Below are positions 16,007-24,373 of a DNA stretch of 64,000 bases, piece after piece; positions within the stretch are counted from its first letter, which is position 1; each line of letters starts with the position of its first letter. This stretch comes from Paenibacillus tepidiphilus (GTDB taxonomy: Bacteria; Bacillota; Bacilli; Paenibacillales; Paenibacillaceae): NCBI RefSeq assembly GCF_008635795.1, contig NZ_VWRQ01000001.1, positions 1 through 64,000 on the forward strand, read 5' to 3'. A program made the position numbers and the translations under genes. The notes beneath the pieces were generated by a model. It searched no databases, had not been told where the DNA came from, and was given only the letters and a program-made list of their open reading frames with translations.

Positions 16007-16192
16007 TAGTTGGATTTTCACCACTTATTATTCGTGTACAGTGACTTTTTTCGACTCTAGTTGGATTTCCGCCATCTATTTTGACCAAAATTCGCTCCAG
16101 TCATCATTTTCTTTAGGATTAAGTGGCGATTATCGAACTAGACTATCGTTAACCCGCACAAATGAGCCATTTAAGTGGCGGAAATCAAACTA
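16007..16192. repeat. four-site F-F-R-R array A (CGCCACTTA family)
   Basis: Four copies of a 21-bp motif (core TTGGATTATCGCCACTTA): forward at 16007-16027 and 16058-16078, reverse at 16120-16140 and 16172-16192. Start-to-start distances are 51, 62 and 52 bp, and total length is 186 bp. The same geometry and length recur in arrays B (28657) and C (50623). The sequence is non-coding, between the exonuclease 3' end and the MerR 5' side. The remaining spacer up to 16307 shows nothing else that I recognise. Confidence 0.9.
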
Positions 16193-16307
16193 ACGGTTGA
16201 ATTCCGGTGAAAGCTTACGCTTCAGTAGTGATCGTAAGGTGACGTCTCGCCTTACAACTCCACTCTACACCTTCACGTAACGGCAATGTCAAAGGTTTAA
16301 TTGCAGC

Positions 16308-16354
16308 AAAAAACGGCAATCTCCTCCATAGTATATCCATAGAGTAGACTGCCG
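16308..16354 (-). terminator. terminator of the exonuclease gene
   Basis: On the minus strand an imperfect 18-bp stem (16354-16337 with 16331-16314, arms beginning CGGCAGTCT and ending AGATTGCCG) is followed by six T. Confidence 0.75.
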
Positions 16355-16376
16355 CTGCGCCGCTTCCGGCGAAAGA

Positions 16377-17129
16377 TTATTTCTTGGCGAGCTCGGCTGC
16401 GAAATAGGCCTGCAGCTCTGCGACCTTGCGCGGGTCGGCCAGAGCGTCTTCGCCCGGGAAGTAGTGCTCCGCGACCAGCTCCCAGGTGGGCTCGACCTTT
16501 TGCGTACGCATCGCTTTGATCGCGATCTTGACGGTTTTGCGCTCGCGGGCATTGGAGAAGGTGTCCTTGTAATGCTGGGCGCGTTCAAGGTCGAGCTCGC
16601 TGAACAGGGCGCGGAAAATCTCCGCGGTCATCTTCGCATCGTCCAGCGCGCGGTGCGCCGAGCCGGCGAACTCCAGCTCCAGCAGGGCCAGTGCCCCTTC
16701 GACGCTGACATCATTCTTCAGCCCGCGGGCACGCAGAAGTCCCTTCAGCAGGTCGAAATAGTTGGCGGACATCCAGTAAGTCTCATCCAGCTTGTGCATG
16801 CGCAAATCCTGGATAATCCGTTTGAAATCTTCGCCGCCCCAGGTCAGGAACAGTACGTCCTCCGGACTCTGGTCAAGCCATTGCTGGAAGGCGCGGATCA
16901 CTTTGGGGAAGCGGTCCGCAACGTCAATTTCCTCCTGGGGAATGCCGGTTTTCTTTTTGATGAAAGAGTTCAGGGTGGAGAAGTAGATCGGTCTGATCAG
17001 TGAGGTGAACTCATCCTTATATTGCAAGGAAGCGTCCAGACGGACAGCTCCAATCTCAATAACTTCCATCGGATGCTCGCTGGCGAATTTGCGGCCGTTG
17101 AACTCGATGTCGAGAATAATATATTCCAC
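16377..17129 (-). CDS. DEDDh-family 3'-5' exonuclease
   Basis: The 250-residue protein carries the exonuclease motifs: ExoI with D7 and E9 (ILDIEFNG), ExoII in the FLTWGGEDFKRI region, and ExoIII HRALDDA with the catalytic histidine. It is closest in layout to the KapD/ERI-1-like group that trims RNA or DNA 3' ends. About 70 residues after the nuclease domain (ERAQHYKDTFSNARERKTVKIAIKAM...) are basic and may bind nucleic acid. The start is GTG with GGAGG 8 nt upstream. It is monocistronic, with a terminator. Confidence 0.85.
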   Translation of the reverse strand: MEYIILDIEFNGRKFASEHPMEVIEIGAVRLDASLQYKDEFTSLIRPIYFSTLNSFIKKKTGIPQEEIDVADRFPKVIRAFQQWLDQSPEDVLFLTWGGEDFKRIIQDLRMHKLDETYWMSANYFDLLKGLLRARGLKNDVSVEGALALLELEFAGSAHRALDDAKMTAEIFRALFSELDLERAQHYKDTFSNARERKTVKIAIKAMRTQKVEPTWELVAEHYFPGEDALADPRKVAELQAYFAAELAKK

Positions 17130-17330
17130 AGGTAATGCCTCCGTATTTAAGTGACTGGCGCGCTTTGCACACAGGGTGCCGCGCCGACTTCTTTATTCTA
17201 ACAAAAAAGCGGGGGAAAGGGTAACCGAGACCGCAGCGGCATGGCATCGGCGAACTGAAAGCAGGGATAAGCACAGGTTGAAGCAGAATTTACTATATAA
17301 GAAGTTGCGAATGTGTTGAGGAGGGGGCTT

Positions 17331-17954
17331 ATGATTCCAAAGCCTGTCTATTGGATTGGCGGTTCGGCCTGTGCGGGCAAGAGTACGCTGGCTAAACGGC
17401 TCGCTGCAAAATACGGGCTTAGAAGGTATGCCTGCGACGAGCATGCGGACCATCACCTGCGCGCTGTTTCACCGGAAAGCCAGCCTGTTATGACCCGGAT
17501 CTCCGCCATGGACATGAACGAGGTTTTCTATAAGCGGGAAGTGGAAGAACAACTGGCTTCTTACGTTGAGTATTTAAACGAAGATTTTCAGCTGGTATTG
17601 CGGGATCTGGCACAAATGGCGGACGCACCCGTTGTGGTTGAAGGTAACCAGTTGCTGCCCTCAAGCGTTGCTCCGCTGCTGCGCGAAGAAGACCGGGCAA
17701 TCTGGCTCATTCCGGGGGAAGCGTTCCAGCGGGAGCAGTACAGCAGACGGGAGTGGATTCACGGCATCCTGCAGGCTACCGAAGATCCGGAGGCTGCATT
17801 CGGAAACTGGATGCGCCGGGATGCATGGTTTGCGCGAAGAGTGAAGCAAGAGGCGGAGGACCGGAAATTGTCTGTCCTTGAAGTGGACGGCAGGTTGTCG
17901 CTGGAGCAGAATCTGGCGCTGCTGGAGCGGCATTTCGGATTATCGCCGGAATAG
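17331..17954 (+). CDS. P-loop kinase-like protein
   Basis: The 207-residue protein begins with a Walker A motif (GGSACAGKST, K17, S18) directly followed by features of small-molecule kinases: a first-strand VYWIGG, a lid-like arginine-rich stretch (REQYSRREWIHGIL) and VVVEGNQLLPS where such kinases have their Walker B region. It resembles uncharacterised AAA_18/cytidylate-kinase-like NTPases. The substrate is not evident. ATG 17331 has GAGGAGGGGG upstream. The next gene follows after 19 bp, probably in the same transcript. Confidence 0.75.
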   Translation: MIPKPVYWIGGSACAGKSTLAKRLAAKYGLRRYACDEHADHHLRAVSPESQPVMTRISAMDMNEVFYKREVEEQLASYVEYLNEDFQLVLRDLAQMADAPVVVEGNQLLPSSVAPLLREEDRAIWLIPGEAFQREQYSRREWIHGILQATEDPEAAFGNWMRRDAWFARRVKQEAEDRKLSVLEVDGRLSLEQNLALLERHFGLSPE

Positions 17955-17973
17955 AATAGAAAGGGTGACAGAC

Positions 17974-18348
17974 ATGGAGAAACAAATCTGGCTCACAGAA
18001 CATATCCGCTGCTTGGAAGAGCAGCTGCTGTCTGCGGAAGTAAGGGCGTCCGTTGACAGGCTGGAGGAGCTGCTGGACGAGCAGTTTTTTGAATATGGAA
18101 GCTCCGGGCGGGTATGGGTCCGGGAGGATCTGCTGGGTGAGGAGGGGGCCGGTACGGTCAGTATGACGATCAGCGGCTTCGAGCTGCATCCGCTGGCCGA
18201 AACCGCAGTGCTGGCGACTTACCGGACGTATAACCAAGAGACCGGGCGCAGAGTCCTGCGGAGCTCGGTCTGGAAGCTTAGCGGCGGGCGCTGGCGGATG
18301 TTCTTCCACCAGGGGACACCGGAGCCCATCAGCCCAGCCGGCGGTTAG
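17974..18348 (+). CDS. NTF2-like (SnoaL/DUF4440) protein
   Basis: The 124-residue protein has the NTF2-fold pattern of DUF4440 proteins: N-terminal helix ending LLDEQFFEYGSSGRVWVRED, then strands FELHPLAETAVLATYRTYN and RRVLRSSVWKLSGGRWRMFFHQGT. Family members bind small ligands or have isomerase-like pockets, and some act as ketosteroid-isomerase-like stress proteins. No specific role can be given. The start at 17974 has AAGGGTGA upstream; an earlier in-frame start lies inside the previous gene. It overlaps the convergent spermidine-synthase-like gene by 4 bp. Confidence 0.75.
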   Translation: MEKQIWLTEHIRCLEEQLLSAEVRASVDRLEELLDEQFFEYGSSGRVWVREDLLGEEGAGTVSMTISGFELHPLAETAVLATYRTYNQETGRRVLRSSVWKLSGGRWRMFFHQGTPEPISPAGG

Positions 18349-19070
18349 TCCCTGAGCACATACCCTTGTGCGGGCGTAATCGGCAGGAATCCGGCCAGCT
18401 GGCGGGATTGGTAGGTGATGGGGCTTGTGCTGCCCATCATAAGGACATTGCGCATGTCGCCCGGTCCGTCTGCCGGAAGGGCGAAGGCCGCAACATAGGG
18501 GAAGACCTCGGACAGCGTCGTATGAATGGCGCCGATAAGCTTGTCCTGCTCGCCCCGGCCCATCAGATTGAGCAGCATGGCGCCGCGGGGATGCAGCTTG
18601 GCGCGGCTGAGGGCGAAGAACTCCAGCGAGATCAGATGCGGCGGGGTACCTGCCGCAGTGAAGGCGTCCAGCACAATATAATCGTAGCGCCGGTCCGGCT
18701 CGCCTTCCAGGATGGCCCGGCCGTCGCCGACCGCAACATTGTCCCGGGAGTAACCGAAATGGCTGCGGCTGATGGCCAGCACTTCGCTGCTTGCCTCGGC
18801 CACCTTGACCGTCCGGTCGGCGAAATAACCGGGAATCGTGCCGATGCCGTGGCCGACAATGAAGGCAGCGGCAAAAAGCGGCGCGTTATGCTCCATCAGA
18901 TGGATGATCGCCCGCGGGTATTCAAAGACTACCCGCTGCGGGCGGTTCAGATCCAGCGCTCCCTGGACCGCGTCACCGGAGAACTGCAGCACGCGGAAGC
19001 GGCCTTTCTCGCCGTACAGCTCCGTCGTTTCGTACACCTCTAAATCTCCCTCTTTACCGTATAGCCTCAA
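18345..19070 (-). CDS. spermidine-synthase-like aminopropyl/methyltransferase
   Basis: The 241-residue protein has a Rossmann-type methyltransferase core of the spermidine synthase family: VGHGIGTIPGYFADRTVKVAEASSEVL (cofactor glycine loop and ribose-binding acid) and DYIVLDAFTAAGTPPHL (the position of the catalytic aspartate loop). It is shorter at the N terminus than SpeE, lacking most of the small beta domain, and no speA/speH partner adjoins, so the true substrate may not be putrescine. TTG start with AAGGAGTAGGG just upstream. It sits 13 bp after the YesN-like regulator and may be the last gene of the importer operon. Confidence 0.75.
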   Translation of the reverse strand: MRLYGKEGDLEVYETTELYGEKGRFRVLQFSGDAVQGALDLNRPQRVVFEYPRAIIHLMEHNAPLFAAAFIVGHGIGTIPGYFADRTVKVAEASSEVLAISRSHFGYSRDNVAVGDGRAILEGEPDRRYDYIVLDAFTAAGTPPHLISLEFFALSRAKLHPRGAMLLNLMGRGEQDKLIGAIHTTLSEVFPYVAAFALPADGPGDMRNVLMMGSTSPITYQSRQLAGFLPITPAQGYVLRD

Positions 19071-19083
19071 TTTTCCCTACTCC

Positions 19084-20598
19084 TTATACAAGCGTAATCC
19101 GTTTATATTCGCTGGGTGTAACCCCAACGACCTTCTTGAACAATTTGTTGAAATAAGCCGGATCGGGATAGCCGACCTCAGCGCCGATTTCATGCACCTT
19201 CAGATCCGGGGACTGCTTCAGCAGATGCTTGGCCTCACGGATACGGATGTCGGTGATGTAATCGGTCAGGGTCAGCCCGGTTTCCTGCTTGAACAGCTTG
19301 CTTAAGTAACTAGGCGTCAGGAAGACCATTCCGGCCAGCGTATTGAGGTCATAGTGCTGGCGGTAATTGGCGGCAATCCAGCGCTTCAGTGTTGCTACGG
19401 CTGTGCCGGACATTTCCAGCCGGTGGGTGCGGATCCGCTGCAGTGCGTCTGCCAGCGGCCGCAAGAACTGCTCCTTCATCCCGGAGAAGCTCATGCTGCT
19501 CTCCAGTTCCTCTTCCAGCGGCCGGCCGGGCTCTTGGCGGTAGAAGGACGTGAATTCCGGCAGCTCCTGGGCGGCCAGCTCCTCAACCCTCCGGCAGACG
19601 CGCAGAACGGCGTCAGGACCGGCAAGCCGGACCCGCAGCTCGTTAAAGATGCGCTGCACCGTATCCAGAGCGCCTTCGGCATTCAGGATCTGCAGATCCT
19701 GACTCAGCTTCTCCCGATAGAGGGAGAAGGGATCGGGGCCGGCGCCCTCCGTAGCCGGCAGGGGCCCGCCTCGGACCGCCACATGCTGCGGATCGGACTG
19801 ATGGATGCCGGAATCGCAGGCTTGCCGCGCCTCCAGGTAAGCGGTGCGCAGCATGGCCGGCTCTGCAAAGCTGCGGCTTGCGCCCAGATGCAGGCTAAGA
19901 CCGGCGCAGGCTGCAGCCAGGCGTTCGCCGAACGCGCGGATTTCCTCTACGGCAGGCAGGCAGGCGGAATAGCGGATCAGGATGCGTTGGCCCCTCTGGA
20001 TACCGAGGTCATCCACCTGCCAATCCTCTCCGGGACGCTCCGGTGACTGAAGGAAGTCATCCAATTGCCTGCGGACCTCCTCCGCGGGACTTCCTTTCAT
20101 AGCATATACGGTATAATAAGGCTGCGGCAAGCTCAGTCCGCCCAGCAGCACCGCCGAAGGCTCCTCCAGCTGCAGCAGCGGGAGCAGCAGGCCGGTCCGC
20201 TGACAGACGGCCTGCTTCAGCCGTTCCTGGAGTTCCCGCTCCAGCGTATAGAGCACTTCAAACAGCTGCTCCTTGTTGATGGGCTTGAGCAAATAGTCTA
20301 CGGCGGAATTGCGGATGGCTTCGCGGGCATATTCGAACTCGACAAATCCGCTCATCAATAAGGAGCGGATTTGGGGATATGATGCCTTCAGTTCGCGGAT
20401 CAGCTCCAGACCGTCGATATGCGGCATCCGGATATCCGTAATCACCACATCGGCCTGCAGGCGCGGAAGCTCCTCCAGCAGCTGCCTGCCATCCTGATAC
20501 GTACCGATGACGCAGAAGGTGCTGCTCTCCTTGCCGATCATCCGCGCCATCCCCTCGCGGATCAACACCTCATCGTCCACAATTACAATGCGCAGCAA
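19084..20598 (-). CDS. YesN-type AraC response regulator
   Basis: The 504-residue protein comprises a receiver domain (1-120, phospho-acceptor D55 in VVITDIRMPH, K in LLKPIN), a long middle region, and a C-terminal pair of AraC helix-turn-helix motifs (about 400-502: LNTLAGMVFLTPSYLSKLFKQETG and VHEIGAEVGYPDPAYFNKLFKKVVG). It is paired with the YesM-type kinase 22 bp upstream and is expected to activate the sugar importer of the same locus. I chose the TTG at 20598 (AAAGGGGA upstream, family-typical first strand LRIVIVDDE); longer readings overlap the kinase gene. Confidence 0.92.
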   Translation of the reverse strand: MLRIVIVDDEVLIREGMARMIGKESSTFCVIGTYQDGRQLLEELPRLQADVVITDIRMPHIDGLELIRELKASYPQIRSLLMSGFVEFEYAREAIRNSAVDYLLKPINKEQLFEVLYTLERELQERLKQAVCQRTGLLLPLLQLEEPSAVLLGGLSLPQPYYTVYAMKGSPAEEVRRQLDDFLQSPERPGEDWQVDDLGIQRGQRILIRYSACLPAVEEIRAFGERLAAACAGLSLHLGASRSFAEPAMLRTAYLEARQACDSGIHQSDPQHVAVRGGPLPATEGAGPDPFSLYREKLSQDLQILNAEGALDTVQRIFNELRVRLAGPDAVLRVCRRVEELAAQELPEFTSFYRQEPGRPLEEELESSMSFSGMKEQFLRPLADALQRIRTHRLEMSGTAVATLKRWIAANYRQHYDLNTLAGMVFLTPSYLSKLFKQETGLTLTDYITDIRIREAKHLLKQSPDLKVHEIGAEVGYPDPAYFNKLFKKVVGVTPSEYKRITLV

Positions 20599-20620
20599 AT
20601 TCCGGCATCCCCTTTCATGG

Positions 20621-22474
20621 TTACATTTCATCCTCTGCCCCGGTATGGAAGCCGGAGGCATAATCAATTCTTAGGGTAACGCATGTGCCTTGGCCGTATT
20701 CACTTTGTACCTGCAGACCGCAGGCGGGCCCGTAATGCAGGCGGAGCCGTTCATTGACATTGCGCAGCCCGATGCCGAACCGTTCTCCTCCGGTGTCCGG
20801 CCGCTCGCCGTCTTCACCGCTGCGCAGGATGTCGTTCAAGGCCTGCAGGGTTGCTTCTTCCATGCCGATGCCGTCATCCGCGATGGCGAACACGGCGTAT
20901 CCTTCTTCCTCGCGGGCGCTGATGCAGATGGTGCCTGGTCCTTCGCTCGGCTCAAGGCCATGGAAGACGGCGTTTTCGACAATCGGCTGCAGGACCAGCT
21001 TAATGACCGGCAGCGGGAGGAACGGCTCCGGCACGTCGACTGCCAGCCGGAATTTGTCCGGGAAGCGGATATGCAGCAGATCAAGATAATTCCGCACATG
21101 CTCCAGCTCATGCCGGATCGTAACCGTTTCTTCGCCGCGCACAATGCCGTAGCGCATCTGCACGCCGAGCAGATAGGTCAGCTGCGCTACACGGGGATCA
21201 TCCCCGCCCTCTGCGAGCATGCGGATCGACTCCAGCGTGTTATAGATGAAATGGGGGTTGATCTGATTCTGCAGCGCCCGCATATCGGCCTTCTGCTTGA
21301 GCTTCTCCGTAAGCGCAACCTCGCGCAGCAGGTCCTTGACACGGATAATCATCCGGTTAAAATGGCTGCCGATCATGCCGATTTCATCATTGTATTTCGG
21401 ATGCAGCCACACGTCCAGGTTGCCGTGCTGTACCTGCTTCATCAGCCGGACCAGCGATTTCAGCGGCTTCGTCAGGGCATGGGAGATCACCGTGGCCACG
21501 ACAAGCCCGAGAGCGATAATGGCCAGCGTGGTGATGATCAGCCGGTTGCGGGTCTTCGCCACCGGAGACAGAATGCGTTCCAGCGGAATGGATACCAGCG
21601 TAGTCCAGCCTGTATCCGGTGACACGGTATACACCGCCAAATAATCCTCGCCGTCCATGGTAATTTCAAAATGCCCTTTGGCTCCGGATATACGCTCCGT
21701 CAGCAGGCGGGTATTCTCTGCCTGCAGGGCAGGCTCCGGAGCTTCCGCCGTCTCGCCGCTGGCATAGACCAGCCTGCCCTCTCGGTCCATTATCATCGTA
21801 CGGCCCTGGGTTACGGCATCTACAGGGTCCACCATCCCCTTAAAGAGGCCGATATCAATATCGAAGACGAGGATGCCGATCGGATTCAGCGTGCTGACCG
21901 AGCTTACCGTGCGCAGCACGGTGAAGACCTCGCGCTGTTCGCCCCCGTTGACCCGGATGGTGTGCCTTCCCTGAAGCACCGGAGCTACTCCCGCATTGGT
22001 TGTGAGGCTCCGCCACTCTGCCATCCGGTCTTCCGGGTACAGCCAGTTGATGCCAGGGTCCTTGTCATAATAGACACTGCCGAACTTATCGGCCAGATAA
22101 ACGGCCACAATCTCATCCTTGGTATGGTTCAGATAGCTCAGGAACATGGACATGCCGGTATTTTTGTCCCAGTCGGTACTGCGCTGCTCCAGATAAAGCT
22201 GGACATCGGTATTATACAGCGGGAGTGATGTGTACCGTTTGAGGTCAGCCACATATCTGTCGATGGTATCCGAGGCGCTGTCGGCCATTTGTCCGGCACT
22301 GTCGGCTGAACCGGCGAGCACGGACTGAAAGGTGGAGCGGGAGGACATATAGCTGACATAAGTGATCGGCAGCGAAACCAGAAATACGAAGACCACAATC
22401 AGCTTCCGCTCCATGGGAAGATTGGCCAGGAACAGCCACAGCTTGCGCGCGATCCGCCTGATGTTAGAAAGCAT
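20621..22474 (-). CDS. YesM-type sensor histidine kinase
   Basis: The 617-residue membrane sensor has TM1 (about 25-46), a dCache-like extracytoplasmic domain (about 50-295), TM2 (about 305-328), HAMP, then the His_kinase (5TM/YesM) motif with H408 in NQINPHFIYNTLESIRML, and an ATPase domain (VLQPIVENAVFHGLE, DDGIGM, GIGLRNVNERL). It pairs with the AraC-type regulator downstream. Such pairs usually sense an oligosaccharide or a loaded binding protein and switch on the neighbouring importer, here probably a manno-oligosaccharide system by position next to beta-mannosidase. Confidence 0.93.
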   Translation of the reverse strand: MLSNIRRIARKLWLFLANLPMERKLIVVFVFLVSLPITYVSYMSSRSTFQSVLAGSADSAGQMADSASDTIDRYVADLKRYTSLPLYNTDVQLYLEQRSTDWDKNTGMSMFLSYLNHTKDEIVAVYLADKFGSVYYDKDPGINWLYPEDRMAEWRSLTTNAGVAPVLQGRHTIRVNGGEQREVFTVLRTVSSVSTLNPIGILVFDIDIGLFKGMVDPVDAVTQGRTMIMDREGRLVYASGETAEAPEPALQAENTRLLTERISGAKGHFEITMDGEDYLAVYTVSPDTGWTTLVSIPLERILSPVAKTRNRLIITTLAIIALGLVVATVISHALTKPLKSLVRLMKQVQHGNLDVWLHPKYNDEIGMIGSHFNRMIIRVKDLLREVALTEKLKQKADMRALQNQINPHFIYNTLESIRMLAEGGDDPRVAQLTYLLGVQMRYGIVRGEETVTIRHELEHVRNYLDLLHIRFPDKFRLAVDVPEPFLPLPVIKLVLQPIVENAVFHGLEPSEGPGTICISAREEEGYAVFAIADDGIGMEEATLQALNDILRSGEDGERPDTGGERFGIGLRNVNERLRLHYGPACGLQVQSEYGQGTCVTLRIDYASGFHTGAEDEM

Positions 22475-22500
22475 GGGCCCATTCCTTTCCGCAGGATTCC

Positions 22501-23334
22501 CTATTTCACCGCGCCGCTGGCCACCCCTTCAAAGATATAACGCTGCAAAAAGAAGTACAGCACAACCGTAGGCAGCAGAATCAGCAGGATGGCGGCGCAG
22601 ATCAGGTTCCAGTCGGCGGTATTGACGCCCTGGAACCGCATGAGAACCGTCGTGACAACGCCAAGGCTCTGCTTCGGCATGTAGAGATAAGGGATATACA
22701 TGTCATTATATATGCTGATCGTCTTCAGAATGACAAGCGTCGCCGTAGCCGGCGTCAGCAGCGGGAAGATGATTGAACGGTAGATTTTGAACAGGGAGGC
22801 GCCTTCGACCATGGCATTCTCGTCCAGATCCACGGGAATGTTGCGGATGAACTGCAGATACAGGATGATCTGGATGACATCCGCGCCGATATACAGCACG
22901 ATGGGTGCGCCGAGTGTGTTGTACAGGCCGAGATTCTTGATAATGCCGAAGGTGGCGACCTGGGTCGTAATGCTTGGAATGACCGTGGCGACCAGGTAAG
23001 CGCCGAACACGAGCGGCTTCAGCTTGAAGGAGAAGCGCCCCAGCACGTATGCCACCATTGTGCCAAACAGAATGTTCAGGGTCAATGTAATGATGATAAT
23101 GATCAGGACGTTGGCAAAGCCGCTGACGAGACCGCCGCGCTGGAACACGGTGACGAAGTTGTCGAAGTTCAGAAAGCTGTCCGGCAGTGCCAGCGAGCTG
23201 CTGCGGTTGAATTCATCGGTCGATTTGAACGCGTTCACGATCACCACATAAGGGGGGAAGAGGACAACGAACACGCCGATCAGCAGTGTGAAATATTTGA
23301 TAACATCCTTGACGCCAAATTTGAAGGTGCCCAT
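22501..23334 (-). CDS. sugar ABC importer permease, MalG type
   Basis: CUT1-family inner permease of 277 residues with six TM helices and the EAA loop variant ENAMVEGASLFKIYRSIIFPL that contacts the ATPase. Ends with the typical RYIFEGVASGAVK. It is the second permease of the importer, 1 bp after the MalF-type gene. No ATPase gene is in the operon, so a shared MsmX-like ATPase encoded elsewhere is expected. Confidence 0.93.
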   Translation of the reverse strand: MGTFKFGVKDVIKYFTLLIGVFVVLFPPYVVIVNAFKSTDEFNRSSSLALPDSFLNFDNFVTVFQRGGLVSGFANVLIIIIITLTLNILFGTMVAYVLGRFSFKLKPLVFGAYLVATVIPSITTQVATFGIIKNLGLYNTLGAPIVLYIGADVIQIILYLQFIRNIPVDLDENAMVEGASLFKIYRSIIFPLLTPATATLVILKTISIYNDMYIPYLYMPKQSLGVVTTVLMRFQGVNTADWNLICAAILLILLPTVVLYFFLQRYIFEGVASGAVK

Positions 23335-23335
23335 C

Positions 23336-24235
23336 CTAGTTGTTCCCTCCCCGGCTTAACACAAATTGCTGCAGCAGCAGCACGAAGACCACGAAGAAGA
23401 GCAGAATAATGCTCATCGCCGAAGCAAGGCCGTAGTTATTGAAGGCAAACGCCGTCTCCACCACGCGCTGCACATAGGTCTGGCTGGCTCCGGCGGGACC
23501 GCCCTTGGTCAGTACGAACGGGAGGTCGAATACCTCCAGCGCCCCGGTCACGGTCAGGAACAGGTTGAGCTGAATGACGGGCTTCATATTCGGCAGCGTG
23601 ATACGCCACAGGGTCTGCAGCGGACCGGCGCCGTCAATGGTGGCCGCTTCATACATGTCGCGCGGAATGGCTTGCAGCGAGGCAATATAAATGACCATGT
23701 TATAGCCCATGAACCGCCAGAAGCCGGTGGAAGCCAGTGAGTAGTTCACCAGCCCTTCGGTGCCGAGCCAGCTGGTCTGCCCGAGACCGGTAAGTCCGAT
23801 GGAGTTCAGAAACACATTCAGCGAGCCGTTGGTCGTATCGAATACATAGCCGAACATGAAGGCGACGGCGACTCCGTTCATAATGTAGGGCAGGAATAAC
23901 AGCATGCGGAAGGCGTTCTTGCCGCGCAGCCGGCTGTTCAGCACGACGGCGAAATAAATGGCGACAATATTCTGCACAATCCCCATGGCGAAGTAGGCGA
24001 AGTTATGGGTGAATACTTTGAAAATATCCGGATTGCCGAACACCTCACGGTAGTTGTCAAGACCCACCCAAGGCTTCTCGGGGCTGTAGCCGTCCCAATT
24101 GGTAAAGCTGTAATACACAAGCTTGATCGCCGGGAAATACGTGAATGTGGCGAGCAGCAGCAGCGGAATCAGCAGGAAGGACACAATAATGATCGTCTTC
24201 TGCTTGCTGTATGAAAGGGTTCCGAACACGGGCAT
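23336..24235 (-). CDS. sugar ABC importer permease, MalF type
   Basis: CUT1-family permease of 299 residues with six TM helices and the EAA motif EAATIDGAGPLQTLWRITLPNMKP. The N terminus has the FTYFPAIKLVYYSFTNWDGY segment common to this group. AAGGAAAGAAGG precedes the ATG. A 13-bp inverted-repeat hairpin separates it from the binding-protein gene upstream, which may lower permease expression relative to the binding protein. Confidence 0.93.
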   Translation of the reverse strand: MPVFGTLSYSKQKTIIIVSFLLIPLLLLATFTYFPAIKLVYYSFTNWDGYSPEKPWVGLDNYREVFGNPDIFKVFTHNFAYFAMGIVQNIVAIYFAVVLNSRLRGKNAFRMLLFLPYIMNGVAVAFMFGYVFDTTNGSLNVFLNSIGLTGLGQTSWLGTEGLVNYSLASTGFWRFMGYNMVIYIASLQAIPRDMYEAATIDGAGPLQTLWRITLPNMKPVIQLNLFLTVTGALEVFDLPFVLTKGGPAGASQTYVQRVVETAFAFNNYGLASAMSIILLFFVVFVLLLQQFVLSRGGNN

Positions 24236-24277
24236 AACCTTCTTTCCTTACAATCTGCAATCTGGATTATTGACGAC

Positions 24278-24313
24278 AAAATGGATTATCCGGAGAAAGC
24301 GATAATCCATTTT
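24278..24313 (-). terminator. attenuator-type hairpin between binding protein and permease genes
   Basis: AAAATGGATTATC and GATAATCCATTTT form a perfect 13-bp stem with a 10-nt loop. On the minus strand the 3' arm ends in TTTTG, so partial termination or mRNA 3' protection is likely. This is a common way to make binding protein in excess of permeases. Confidence 0.6.
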
Positions 24314-24373
24314 GCGCGGATGGCTAACGGGGCGGTAGCGCCGGGAGCAGGGACCGGGTCAGCGGCGGAGGAA

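Noticed and set aside
16007..16192. CRISPR array
   Set aside because: Only four motif copies, half of them inverted, no constant full-length direct repeat and no cas genes.
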